NCBI GenBank assembly: GCA_045119035.1 | Contig: JBGVCU010000039.1 | Coordinates: forward strand, 38,018-102,017 | DNA from: CAYVQA01 sp045119035 | GTDB lineage: Bacteria; Bacillota_I; Bacilli_A; ML615J-28; CAG-313 | Direction of reading: 5' to 3' | DNA length: 64,000 bases | In this document: piece after piece, positions 1 to 9,211 of the stretch | How positions within the stretch are numbered: the stretch's first letter is position 1 | Layout of the letters: each line of letters starts with the position of its first letter | Program-made: the position numbers and the translations under genes | The notes under the pieces: generated by a model | The model's input: only the letters and a program-made list of their open reading frames with translations | Database searches by the model: none | Told to the model about the DNA's origin: nothing

Positions 1-549
1 AATAGATTAGGAAGTAATTTAACTACTGAATATCATAAATATGCTATTGAATGGACACCAGAATATATCTATTTCTATCATGATGATAATTTATATTTTA
101 CTTGTATTAATGCTAATCGTTCTGTTGATAACTGGAAAGAATATCCATTCACAGAAGAATTCTTCTTAATTTTAAACGTTGCTGTTGGTGGTACATTAGG
201 AGGAAATATTAGTTCAAGTTTTACAACAGAATCAATGTATGTAGATTATATTAGAGTATATCAATCTGATTATACTAAAAAAGATAAAGAAATTCCAAGC
301 ACATTAAATGTAAGATATACAACAACATCTAAAGCAATTAATTTATCTTGGGATAAAGCTACTGATAATATCGGTATTAAACATTATGAAGTAATTGTTA
401 ACGGAAAACAATTTGCTGCAACAAATAAAATTCAATATACTTTAAACAATTTAACACCAAATACTAATTATTATATTCAAGTACTTGCTGTTGACCTTGC
501 TGGAAATTATTCTACAAGTGGAGAAATTGTTATAAAGACTAAACAGTAA
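1..549 (+). CDS. GH16 beta-glucanase (laminarinase-like), C-terminal part with FN3 module; 5' end outside window
   Basis: The open frame runs in from base 1 and ends at TAA 547-549, so only the last 182 residues are visible. The first ~90 residues match the C-terminal half of a GH16 concanavalin-like fold: EWTPEYIYFYHDD, then FFLILNVAVGGTLGG and YVDYIRVYQ, the usual closing strand. After ~15 linker residues a fibronectin type III module follows (LSWDKATDNIGIKHYEV through YYIQVLAVDLAGNYS). The GH16 catalytic EIDxxE lies upstream of the window. FN3 modules are typical of exported bacterial glucanases, so this is probably the extracellular enzyme that cuts the polymer (inference; signal peptide not visible). 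The cupin gene begins 2 bases after the stop, suggesting one operon. Confidence 0.85.
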   Translation, partial: NRLGSNLTTEYHKYAIEWTPEYIYFYHDDNLYFTCINANRSVDNWKEYPFTEEFFLILNVAVGGTLGGNISSSFTTESMYVDYIRVYQSDYTKKDKEIPSTLNVRYTTTSKAINLSWDKATDNIGIKHYEVIVNGKQFAATNKIQYTLNNLTPNTNYYIQVLAVDLAGNYSTSGEIVIKTKQ

Positions 550-550
550 A

Positions 551-976
551 ATGGAAAAAGGAATTATTAAAAAACCCATTATTTCTAATGGATACGAAAA
601 CATTTATATATATGATACTTGGAAAGTATCAATGTTAAGTTATTTAGATGAATTAAAAAAAGAAAATATTAAATATGTAGAAGCACATTTAGAAACAGAT
701 GAAATATTCTACTTATTAAGTGGTGAATGTATTTTAATAGAAGGTATTGTTTTAAATAATACAGTTGTTGATTATAATTTTATAAAACTTGAAAAAGAAC
801 AAATCTATAATGTAAAAAAAGGTACATATCATCATCACATTTTAAGTTGTGATGCAAGAGTATTAATAGTAGAAAATACTGATACATCAAACTTAAACTC
901 TCACCGTATTGAAATTGACAATGAAGAATTAAACAAAAAATTAAAGGTATTTTATGAAAAAATGTTATCAAACTAA
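551..976 (+). CDS. Small cupin-fold protein
   Basis: A 141-residue protein without signal peptide or membrane segment. The middle has a cupin pattern: HLETDEIFYLLSGECIL (first cupin motif) and YNVKKGTYHHHILSCDARVLIVEN (second motif, with a histidine cluster). Such single-domain cupins bind a metal and a small acid or sugar; the substrate cannot be read from sequence. It starts 2 bases after the GH16 stop and its end overlaps the GH30 start by 23 bases, so it is translated with the glucan genes and may act on, or sense, a sugar derivative (inference). A sugar-isomerase-like or regulatory cupin are both possible. Confidence 0.6.
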   Translation: MEKGIIKKPIISNGYENIYIYDTWKVSMLSYLDELKKENIKYVEAHLETDEIFYLLSGECILIEGIVLNNTVVDYNFIKLEKEQIYNVKKGTYHHHILSCDARVLIVENTDTSNLNSHRIEIDNEELNKKLKVFYEKMLSN

Positions 977-2279
977 TTATTTAAAAAAGGAGTATTTTAA
1001 AGAAGTTAGTTTTCAAGATTTAAATAAAGATGAAGTAGATTCAACAATCTATATTAAAACACATTTTTTAAAACATCAAATTGTTGGATTTGGTGGTGCA
1101 TTTACTGAAGCAAGCGCTTATGTATTTAATCAAGCTAGTCCTGAAGTTAAAGAAAAAATACTTAAAATGTATTTTTCAAATGAAGGTTTAGGATATGAAC
1201 TTGGAAGAATGAGTATTCATTCATGTGATTTTTCACTTGAAAATTATACCTATGTAAGTGAAAATGATCAAACATTAGAAAGATTTAATATTGAAAGAGA
1301 AAGAAAATATTTAATTCCAATGTTAAAACAAGCAATGGAATATAGTCCAAATTTAAAAATGGCTGTAGCTCCATGGAGTCCACCTGCTTATATGAAATCA
1401 AACAATGAAATGAATCGCGGTGGAAAATTACTTAAAGCTTATTATGATTTATATAGTGAATATATTGTAAAATATTTACTTGCTATGAAAGAAGAAGGTA
1501 TTAATATTGAATATTTAAGCCTTCAAAATGAACCTGAAGCTAATCAAACTTGGGATTCATGTTTATATAGTCCTGAAGAGATGTTAGAACTTGTAAAAGT
1601 TATTCATCCAAAGCTTGTTAGAAGTAACTTGAATCCAAAAATTATTATATTAGATCACAATCGTGATATATTAGAAAAATGGGCAAAAGCTGCTCAAAAT
1701 GATAAAGAAGCGTTAAATTTAATTTGGGGACTTGCTATACATTGGTATGTAAGTGAAGACTTCGATGCATTACGTAGAGCAAAGCTTATTGCTCCAAGTT
1801 TAAATATTTTATTTACTGAAGGATGTATTGAAGGAGGTCCTAGACCATTTAAACTTCATACTGGAGAACGCTACATTAGAAACATGATCGGTGATATCAA
1901 TAATGGATGTAGTGGTTATATTGATTGGAATCTAATTTTAAATGAACAAGGTGGTCCAAATCATAAAAATAATTATTGTGATAGTCCAATGTTACTTTTT
2001 GATGATGGATTCTTAGTGGTTAATAGTTCATATTACTATATTGGACATATTGCAAAATTTATTAAAAATGGATCTTATGTACTTGAACATTTAAAAGAAA
2101 ATCCTGATTTACAAGTACTTACAGCATTAAATGAATTAAAACAAATTGTAATTGTAATTTGTAATCCGACAGATAAAGATATAACATATTCTGTGAAATA
2201 TTTAGAAGAAGATGTTACAGGACTTATTGAAGCTCATACAATTCAAACATGGGTGGTAGATAGTAATGAACAAATATAA
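954..2279 (+). CDS. GH30-family glucosidase / beta-1,6-glucanase-like, cytoplasmic
   Basis: A 441-residue glycosyl hydrolase family 30 protein with a (beta/alpha)8 barrel and a C-terminal beta-sandwich. Visible hallmarks are GFGGAFTEAS near residue 45, the strand APWSPPAYMK near 139, the acid/base glutamate E193 in QNEPE and the nucleophile E289 in LFTEGC. GH30 includes glucosylceramidases and beta-1,6-glucanases; with laminarin genes on both sides, trimming of beta-1,6 branches is the likely role (inference). No signal peptide is seen, so it should act on imported oligosaccharides. AAAGG at 943-947 supports the ATG at 954, inside the end of the cupin gene. Its own end overlaps the next GH16 gene by 14 bases. 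Confidence 0.85.
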   Translation: MKKCYQTNYLKKEYFKEVSFQDLNKDEVDSTIYIKTHFLKHQIVGFGGAFTEASAYVFNQASPEVKEKILKMYFSNEGLGYELGRMSIHSCDFSLENYTYVSENDQTLERFNIERERKYLIPMLKQAMEYSPNLKMAVAPWSPPAYMKSNNEMNRGGKLLKAYYDLYSEYIVKYLLAMKEEGINIEYLSLQNEPEANQTWDSCLYSPEEMLELVKVIHPKLVRSNLNPKIIILDHNRDILEKWAKAAQNDKEALNLIWGLAIHWYVSEDFDALRRAKLIAPSLNILFTEGCIEGGPRPFKLHTGERYIRNMIGDINNGCSGYIDWNLILNEQGGPNHKNNYCDSPMLLFDDGFLVVNSSYYYIGHIAKFIKNGSYVLEHLKENPDLQVLTALNELKQIVIVICNPTDKDITYSVKYLEEDVTGLIEAHTIQTWVVDSNEQI

Positions 2280-2982
2280 TAAATTAATTTTTGAAGATAA
2301 CTTTAATAAACCACAGCTTGATTTAGATAAATGGAGTATTGTTCATTTAGGTAATGGTTTTGGAAATAATGAATGGCAATTTTACCGAAATGATAGTGAT
2401 AATATTTCAATTAAAAATAATCAATTAGTTATAACTTGTAAAAAAGAAGTATATGAACATCGTTATTTTACAAGTGGAAAAATACAATCAAGAAATAAAT
2501 TTAGTTTCAAATATGGTAGAGTTGATATTAAAGCAAAAGTGCCTTTTGGTAATGGACTATGGCCTGCTTTATGGATGATGCCGGAAAATAGCAAATATGG
2601 TTGGTGGCCTGTTTGTGGTGAAATTGATATAATGGAAAGTTTAGGAAAAGATCCTAGTTTAATTTATGGAACAATTCATTATGGTCTTCCACATACTTAT
2701 CATGGACATCAGACAAGAATAGATAATATTAATGACTTTCATATATATTCATTAATTTGGGAACCAGATATAATTATTTGGTTAATTGATGATATTGAAG
2801 TTGGAAGAACATCTCGTTGGTTTTCAAAAAAAGATACAGAAAATATATATCCTGCTCCATTTGACCAAGAGTTTTTCTTAATAATTAATCTTGCTGTTGG
2901 AGGAAATTTTTCTGGATATCCTGATAAATCAACGCACTTCCCAAATGAATTTGTAATTGATTGGGTAAAAGTATATCAGTAA
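2266..2982 (+). CDS. GH16 endo-beta-1,3-glucanase, apparently cytoplasmic
   Basis: A 238-residue protein that is essentially one GH16 domain. The catalytic signature GEIDIMES is present, with nucleophile E119, D121 and acid/base E124; WPALWMMPE precedes it and the last strand ends IDWVKVYQ. This pattern belongs to the laminarinase-type GH16 group. There is no signal peptide and no FN3 module, unlike the fragment at the window start, so the pair looks like an outside and an inside enzyme: the first cuts polymer, this one cuts imported oligosaccharides (inference). The start overlaps the GH30 stop by 14 bases, suggesting translational coupling. The phosphorylase gene follows after 13 bases. Confidence 0.88.
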   Translation: MNKYNKLIFEDNFNKPQLDLDKWSIVHLGNGFGNNEWQFYRNDSDNISIKNNQLVITCKKEVYEHRYFTSGKIQSRNKFSFKYGRVDIKAKVPFGNGLWPALWMMPENSKYGWWPVCGEIDIMESLGKDPSLIYGTIHYGLPHTYHGHQTRIDNINDFHIYSLIWEPDIIIWLIDDIEVGRTSRWFSKKDTENIYPAPFDQEFFLIINLAVGGNFSGYPDKSTHFPNEFVIDWVKVYQ

Positions 2983-2995
2983 AGGAGATGAGTAA

Positions 2996-5900
2996 ATGGA
3001 AATTTTAAAACCCTTTGTGCTCGAAGATTTTGATCTCAAAAAACCTTTCTCCTCTTTTCTACCTGGACTTGCTGGTGTAAATGGTATTCCCCTTTGGACT
3101 TATTATACTAACCGTGGCCAAGGGTTAACAAGTGTAGGTTCTAAAGATAAAAATGGATCAATCATTGAGTTTAATCCAGCTTGTATTTCTTATGAAAAAG
3201 TTAATACACAAGGATTTAGAACTTTTATCAAAGTAAATGATGTTTTAATAGAAGCTTTTAGTCCAAGAACTAAAAAGAATCAATTAGAAAGAATTATGGA
3301 AATAACTGGTGCTTCATTTAAAATAATTGAAATTAATAATGAAGTAGGTTATAAATTAGAAATTGAATATTTTGGTCTTCCAAATATGCCTATTGGAGCA
3401 CTTTGTAGAAGACTAAAATTAACTGCATTAAAAGAACAAGAAGTAGAAATTATTGATGGTTCTACTCAAGTCCTTCCTCAAGGTATTTCAAATGGCGCTT
3501 ATAAAGATTGTGGAAATCTAATGAGAAGTTGGATGGATGTTTATTATATTGATAAAAAGACTCCATTTTATACAATGAGAGCCTCTAGTGCAGATGAGGC
3601 TGAAGTAGAAGAAGTTTCATCAGGTAATTTTTATTTAGCAAAATGCAATAACGAATTACTTGATGTTATATGTGACTTAGAAATGTTATTTGGACATGAT
3701 ACATCAAGAACATATCCAGTTAATTTAGAGGATAAATCATTTAATGATTTATTAAATGAAGTTCAATATGTTGTAAATAAAATACCATGTGCATTCTGTG
3801 GAGTTTCTAAGAAACTTAAAGTAAATGAAGTGTTACAAATTGATTCTTTATTAGGTTATTTACCAAGTTATGATTTACTTGTAAATAATTTAAGTAAAAT
3901 TATGGAAGAAAGTTTCTTTGATGAAAAAGAAAAAGAAGCTAAAATCTTAATCAAAGAATTAACTGATGATGTCTGTACAATTACTGCTTATCCATTATTT
4001 GATGAATACATTAGACAAAGTTATTTAGATAACTTTCTACGTGGTGGATATCCTGTTAACTTAGGAAATAAAGAAAATCCAATACCATACTATATTTATT
4101 CTAGAAAACATGGCGATCCTGAAAGAGATTATAATTGGTTTAATCTTGAACCTGAATATTATTCTCAAGGTAATGGTAACTTTAGAGATGTTAATCAAAA
4201 TAGAAGAAGTGATGTTATATTTAATAACTTTATTGGAAGTAAAAATATTAATCTATTTATGAATTTAATTGCTCTTGATGGAAACAATCCACTTGTAATT
4301 AATGGTAGTACTTTTACTTTAAATGAAGATGTTAATAAAAACGATATTTCTTTAAAAGTATTAGGTGTTATAAATGAGAAGTTTATTAATTTATTGTCTC
4401 ATCATTTTACACCTGGTGGAATAATTAATTTTATTATTCGAAATAATTTAAATTCAAAATTATCTGATACAGAAATATTTGATTTGATATTAAATAATTC
4501 AAAAGAACATCTTCAAGCTGTTTTTGGAGAAGGATATTGGATTGATCATTTTACATACAATATTGATCTAATTGAAAGTTATTTATATATATATCCAGAA
4601 AAGCAAGAAGAATTATTATTTGATGATCATTCATATCGATATTTTTATAATCCAGTTTATGTTTTACCAAGAGAAGAAAAAATAGGTAAAACTAAAAAAG
4701 GTACTATTAGACAATATGGTTCTACAAAAGAAATAACAAGTGAAGAAAAAGCCTCAATTAGTTATCATCCATATTTATCTAATTGGGTAAAAGATTCAAG
4801 TGGTAAATTATATGAAGTAAATCTTGCTTCAAAACTTGTTAGTTTAATAATTACTAAATTTGCTAGTCGTGATCCATTTGGATATGGTCTAAATATGGAT
4901 GCTAATAAACCTGGATGGAATGATGCAATGAACGGACTTCCTGGTCTATTATCAAGTGGTGTTAGTGAATCTATTGAATTACTTAGAATTATTGATTTTA
5001 CAATCGAATCATTTGAAAAATATCAAAATAAGAAATTTATATTACCAATTGAACTTAATGATTTATTAACTAATATTAAAAAATATTTAGTTTTAAAAAC
5101 TGAAAATAAGATAACTGATTTTGAATATTATGATTTTATTCAAACATCTTTAGAAAATTATCGTAGTTTAGTTAAACTTGGAATTATAAATAACAGTATT
5201 TCTTATAGTTCATATGAATTATTAGATATACTTCACCTAATGAGAAAAGAAATTGAAATTAAGTTAAATGAATTAAAAACTAAGTTTGATGTTATTCCAA
5301 CATATATAAGTTATGAAGTAACTGATTATGAAGAATTAGATGGAATAACACCATATGGATTAAATAAAATAAAAATAAAAGGATACACATTAAGAGAAAT
5401 TCCTGCCTTTTTAGAGGCTCCTGCTAGATTATTAAAGACTGATAAATTAGACTTAAATGAGTCAAGAAGTTTATATCAAAAAATTAAAACGACAGGAATG
5501 TATGATGAAAAATTAAAAATCTACCGTACTAGTGTAGATTTAGATAATGAGTCACTTGAAATTGGAAGAATTAGAGCATTTACAAAAGGATGGCTTGAAA
5601 GAGAATCTGATTTCATGCATATGACTTTTAAATATTTATATGGGCTATTAAAGAGTCATTTATATGATGAATTCTTTGATGAAATAAAACACAATTTCCC
5701 TGCATTTATGGATAAAGATGTTTATGGTAGAAGTGTATTTGAAAACTCTTCATTTATTGCAACTTCAGTAAATCCTAATCCAAATTTACATGGAAATGGT
5801 TTTGTAGCAAGACTTAGTGGATCTAACACTGAAGTCGTAAGTATGTGGCTTATAATGATGTTTGGTTATAAACCATTTACTACTAGTGAAGGACAGTTAC

Positions 5901-6166
5901 ATCTTTCACTAAAACCTGTTATACCTATTGATTATTTTAAAGATGGCATTGTAAAATGCAAGTTCTTACAATCAATAGATGTAACATATATTAACTTAAC
6001 TGGAAAATCTACTTATGATGGATTAGTTCCAATTAAGTATGAATTATCTGATGGAAAAAATATAAAAATTATTGAAAAAGAAACGTTAGACCATCAGGAT
6101 TCAATTGATGTTCGTAATAAAAAATATTCCGACATCAAAGTTTATTTAGGTAATAACAAATTTTAA
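2996..6166 (+). CDS. Large inverting beta-glucan phosphorylase (GH94/GH149/GH161 type)
   Basis: A 1056-residue protein resembling the large cellobiose-phosphorylase-like families. The N-terminal third is a beta-sandwich (FLPGLAGVNGIPLWTYYTNR, then RRLKLTALKEQEVEI). The barrel carries the motif MDANKPGWNDAMNGLPGL at about residues 634-651, where a conserved Asp (D635 or D643) is the probable general acid. Its size, twice that of a fungal-type hydrolase and longer than ~800-residue GH94 enzymes, fits the beta-1,3-oligoglucan phosphorylases GH149 and GH161. Such enzymes split beta-1,3-glucan oligosaccharides with phosphate into glucose 1-phosphate, saving ATP. No signal peptide; cytoplasmic. AAAGGAG lies 8 bases before ATG. 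The exact family needs a profile search. Confidence 0.8.
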   Translation: MEILKPFVLEDFDLKKPFSSFLPGLAGVNGIPLWTYYTNRGQGLTSVGSKDKNGSIIEFNPACISYEKVNTQGFRTFIKVNDVLIEAFSPRTKKNQLERIMEITGASFKIIEINNEVGYKLEIEYFGLPNMPIGALCRRLKLTALKEQEVEIIDGSTQVLPQGISNGAYKDCGNLMRSWMDVYYIDKKTPFYTMRASSADEAEVEEVSSGNFYLAKCNNELLDVICDLEMLFGHDTSRTYPVNLEDKSFNDLLNEVQYVVNKIPCAFCGVSKKLKVNEVLQIDSLLGYLPSYDLLVNNLSKIMEESFFDEKEKEAKILIKELTDDVCTITAYPLFDEYIRQSYLDNFLRGGYPVNLGNKENPIPYYIYSRKHGDPERDYNWFNLEPEYYSQGNGNFRDVNQNRRSDVIFNNFIGSKNINLFMNLIALDGNNPLVINGSTFTLNEDVNKNDISLKVLGVINEKFINLLSHHFTPGGIINFIIRNNLNSKLSDTEIFDLILNNSKEHLQAVFGEGYWIDHFTYNIDLIESYLYIYPEKQEELLFDDHSYRYFYNPVYVLPREEKIGKTKKGTIRQYGSTKEITSEEKASISYHPYLSNWVKDSSGKLYEVNLASKLVSLIITKFASRDPFGYGLNMDANKPGWNDAMNGLPGLLSSGVSESIELLRIIDFTIESFEKYQNKKFILPIELNDLLTNIKKYLVLKTENKITDFEYYDFIQTSLENYRSLVKLGIINNSISYSSYELLDILHLMRKEIEIKLNELKTKFDVIPTYISYEVTDYEELDGITPYGLNKIKIKGYTLREIPAFLEAPARLLKTDKLDLNESRSLYQKIKTTGMYDEKLKIYRTSVDLDNESLEIGRIRAFTKGWLERESDFMHMTFKYLYGLLKSHLYDEFFDEIKHNFPAFMDKDVYGRSVFENSSFIATSVNPNPNLHGNGFVARLSGSNTEVVSMWLIMMFGYKPFTTSEGQLHLSLKPVIPIDYFKDGIVKCKFLQSIDVTYINLTGKSTYDGLVPIKYELSDGKNIKIIEKETLDHQDSIDVRNKKYSDIKVYLGNNKF

Positions 6167-6182
6167 TATAGGAGGAATTAAA

Positions 6183-9179
6183 ATGAAATTTGTTAAAAAA
6201 TTAAGTTTATTTTTAGTTTTATTCATGGCTGTATTAGTTTTATTCGGTTGTGATACGCCAGGTACTGATGATCCTGGTAAAGAACCTGGAGATCAACCAG
6301 GTGAAGATTTAGTTATTGAAATCAAAAATTTAAAAGAAATGTATGAATTCAATACAGGTGAAGCATTCTCTAAAGAAATTTTACTTGCTGGTGTACAAGT
6401 TGTTGACCAAAATGGTAAATCTTATATGGAAAATGTTGAACTAGGTGGATTTAAAGCTATTCCGTTAAACGAAGATGGAACATTAAAACAATCTGGTACT
6501 TTCCCATTAAGATTAGATGTTAAAATTGATGGAAATGCTGTTGCAACTGAAATGTTCAAAGTTAAAGTTAACTATGTTGCTCCTATTACTGATGATATCA
6601 TCGTTAATGGTGATTTTGCAAGTGGTACAAGAGATCCATTTGCTATTGGTGCTAACGAAGGTGGAACTGGTACACTTACTGTTGTTGATGAAGAATTAAA
6701 ATTAACAATTGATAGTGTTGGATGGACTGCTCCATTCCCTCGTATTGACTACGTTGGAATCGCACTTGAAGATGGTAAATATTATGAAGTTCAATTTGAT
6801 GCAAGAGCATCTGTTGCTCGTGATATCCATGTTCAATTAGGTCAATTATTTGATGCTGCTCCTTGGTTTGCTGACTGCTTAAGAGAACAACAATACTTCA
6901 GTTTAACTACTGAAATGCAATCTTATAGCTTCCGTTTCCAAGCTGATGCTACAATGGCAGACTTAAGTCAAGTATCATTATTATTTGCTCATGGAACACT
7001 TCCTAATGGACGTCCTTCTCATGCATGTGATGTTTATTATGATAATATTGCAATCGTTGAAGTTGATGGTTTAGGTGCTGACGTATCTGCTCCAACTATT
7101 CCAACTGCTGATATCGCATTCTTTGTTGGTAATGAAATCAACCTTAACTTAGCTGTTACTGATGATCAAGATAGAAACCCTGTTGTTACTCATAACGCAT
7201 TAGAAGTTATTCCTAATGAAAATGGTATTGCTACAACTGCTGGTGAATATACAATTACAGTAAACGCTAAAGATGCTGCTGGAAATGAATCAAGTGCACA
7301 AATTAAAGTTGTTGTTAGCCCTGCTATCGTTGAAGGTGTTAACTTACTTCCTGCTTTAGATCCTACTTTATGGGAAATCTGGGGTGAATCTTGGATGACT
7401 ATTGGTGGTGTTAAAGAAGGTAATGGAATGAAATTAACTTTAGCTGGTGATGCTGGTGAAGCTGGTGCTAACTACTATCAACAAGTGAAATATAGTGGTT
7501 TACCTCTTGAAGAAGGTAAAGTTTATACAATTAAAGTTACATTTACATCTTCTATTAGCCGTAAAGTTCAAGTTTTAGTTCAAAACGATCAATGGTGGAA
7601 TACACACATGGATGAAATTATTACACTTGAAGCTGGTGTTCCATATGAATTTGAATATGCATTTGAAGCTGTAGCTCCTGCTCCAGTTGTATTATTTGGT
7701 ATGATGTTTGGTAAAATTGATGGATCAGTATATCCTGATCAACATACTATTTTAATCAGTGAAGCTTCATTAGCTTTAGGTGGAGAAGTTAGTGATGAAC
7801 CTGTAGATCCAACTCCTACTCCTACTGATGAAATCGAATTTGGTGATGAACCTGGTGTAGTTGCTAGTGGAGAAACTAAATGGGTTTACTGGAATGACCA
7901 AAACTGGGTTGGTTCAAACGTAACTGTTACAACTAAATCTTTAGTTGATGACGTATTAACTATTCAATATTCTATGACTGGATCAAACTGGTTCGGTATG
8001 CAATTATTTAAAATGGATTCTGCAATCGCTCCTGGTGATTACACTGTATCAATGAAAATTAATGCAAGCGTTGCTTGTGAAATTACTATTTTAGGTAAAG
8101 TTGTTTCATTAGTTGCTGGTGATAACGATGTTGAAATCCAAGCTAATGTTAAAGCTGGTTCTGCTACAATGTCAATTCAATTTGGTGTAAATGGTGGTGC
8201 TGTTTGTACTTGTGGTAAATTTGTCATTTCTGATTTAGCATATAGTGCTCCTGGTGCTCATGAACATAAAGCTTGTTCAATTTGCGGTTTATGTATTGAT
8301 GCTAAATGTGATGGTGCTCAAGAAGTTAAATGTGCAGGTCACGCAGAAGTAACTACAACTATTATTGGATTTGGTGAAGGTGCTCCAATGGCTGCTGCTA
8401 ACGAAACTAAATGGGCTTATTGGAATGACCAAAACTGGGTAGGTTCAAATGTTACTGTTTCTAAATCAGAATTAGTTGAAGGTGTTTTAACTATTTCTTA
8501 CTCAATGACTGGATCAAACTGGTTCGGTATGCAATTATTCAGAGAAGATAAAGCAATCGCTAATGGTGCTTACACAGTTTCATTAAAAATCAATGCAAGT
8601 GTTGCATGTGAAGTAACTATTTGTGGTAACGTTGTTTCTTTAGTTGCTGGTGATAATGAAGTTAGTGTTCAATATACAGTTGTTGAAGATACTCCTTCAT
8701 TTGATATGCAATTTGGTGTAAATGGTGGTGCTGTTTGTACTGGTGGTACATTTGTTATTTCTGATTTAACATATAGTGCTCCTCAAGAACCTACTGAACC
8801 TGAAACTCCTGTTGTTCCTGAAACTCCAGTTGTTCCTGGTGATGCACAACCAATCGCAATTGACAGTACTAAAACTAAAGTTGAAGGTGCTGGAATCCAT
8901 ATTTATTTAGCAGATAAACCTGGATTAACAATTGATGATTTTACAATTACTGTTGTATCATTTGAATCAACACAATTTGCTGGATACAAAGATCAACTTA
9001 TTGGTGCAACTTCAAAAGTTCACTATATTGCTGGTGAAGGTTGGTTATTTAGTACAATCGCAGCTGGTTTCCCTAATGATGGTGATCAAGTAATGGTTGT
9101 TAATGTTTCTTACGTATTAAATGGTGTAACTTATTCACAAAATCTTAAATTTGTAAGTAACGCGTATGTAGCTGAATAA
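6183..9179 (+). CDS. Modular surface lipoprotein with carbohydrate-binding-like modules
   Basis: A 998-residue lipoprotein: signal peptide with lipobox LFGC and lipidated C23, then an acidic Pro/Gly/Asp linker. Domains in rough order: an Ig-like part (45-135), a CBM4/9-like sandwich opening DDIIVNGDFASG (~138-300), an HYR-like Ig module ending EYTITVNAKDAAGNESS (~305-395), a second CBM-like sandwich (~398-535), then two near-copies of a ~130-residue module (~557-690 and ~736-866) separated by a Cys-rich stretch with CSICGLC, and a last Ig-like domain. AGGAGG precedes ATG. Codons are strongly biased to GCT, GGT and TTA, as expected for an abundant protein. A role in holding beta-glucan at the surface is inferred from domains and neighbours; no catalytic domain is seen. 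Confidence 0.75.
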   Translation: MKFVKKLSLFLVLFMAVLVLFGCDTPGTDDPGKEPGDQPGEDLVIEIKNLKEMYEFNTGEAFSKEILLAGVQVVDQNGKSYMENVELGGFKAIPLNEDGTLKQSGTFPLRLDVKIDGNAVATEMFKVKVNYVAPITDDIIVNGDFASGTRDPFAIGANEGGTGTLTVVDEELKLTIDSVGWTAPFPRIDYVGIALEDGKYYEVQFDARASVARDIHVQLGQLFDAAPWFADCLREQQYFSLTTEMQSYSFRFQADATMADLSQVSLLFAHGTLPNGRPSHACDVYYDNIAIVEVDGLGADVSAPTIPTADIAFFVGNEINLNLAVTDDQDRNPVVTHNALEVIPNENGIATTAGEYTITVNAKDAAGNESSAQIKVVVSPAIVEGVNLLPALDPTLWEIWGESWMTIGGVKEGNGMKLTLAGDAGEAGANYYQQVKYSGLPLEEGKVYTIKVTFTSSISRKVQVLVQNDQWWNTHMDEIITLEAGVPYEFEYAFEAVAPAPVVLFGMMFGKIDGSVYPDQHTILISEASLALGGEVSDEPVDPTPTPTDEIEFGDEPGVVASGETKWVYWNDQNWVGSNVTVTTKSLVDDVLTIQYSMTGSNWFGMQLFKMDSAIAPGDYTVSMKINASVACEITILGKVVSLVAGDNDVEIQANVKAGSATMSIQFGVNGGAVCTCGKFVISDLAYSAPGAHEHKACSICGLCIDAKCDGAQEVKCAGHAEVTTTIIGFGEGAPMAAANETKWAYWNDQNWVGSNVTVSKSELVEGVLTISYSMTGSNWFGMQLFREDKAIANGAYTVSLKINASVACEVTICGNVVSLVAGDNEVSVQYTVVEDTPSFDMQFGVNGGAVCTGGTFVISDLTYSAPQEPTEPETPVVPETPVVPGDAQPIAIDSTKTKVEGAGIHIYLADKPGLTIDDFTITVVSFESTQFAGYKDQLIGATSKVHYIAGEGWLFSTIAAGFPNDGDQVMVVNVSYVLNGVTYSQNLKFVSNAYVAE
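7855..8785 (+). repeat. Tandem duplication of a carbohydrate-binding-like module inside the lipoprotein gene
   Basis: Two in-frame copies, about 7855-8250 and 8390-8785, encode nearly the same module: both begin ETKW.YWNDQNWVGSNVTV, both contain SMTGSNWFGMQLF, INASVACE, VSLVAGDN and QFGVNGGAVCT, and both end FVISDL.YSAP. The unit separating them (about 8250-8390) is Cys- and His-rich (HEHKACSICGLC, then CDGAQEVKCAGH). DNA as well as protein similarity is high, which suggests a recent duplication or ongoing gene conversion. Confidence 0.85.
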
Positions 9180-9211
9180 TTAGTTTATTTATATAAATTA
9201 TTGGTGAAATT

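Noticed and set aside
7855..8785. Repeats as possible CRISPR or mobile DNA
   Set aside because: Both copies are in frame within one long gene and encode the same protein module.
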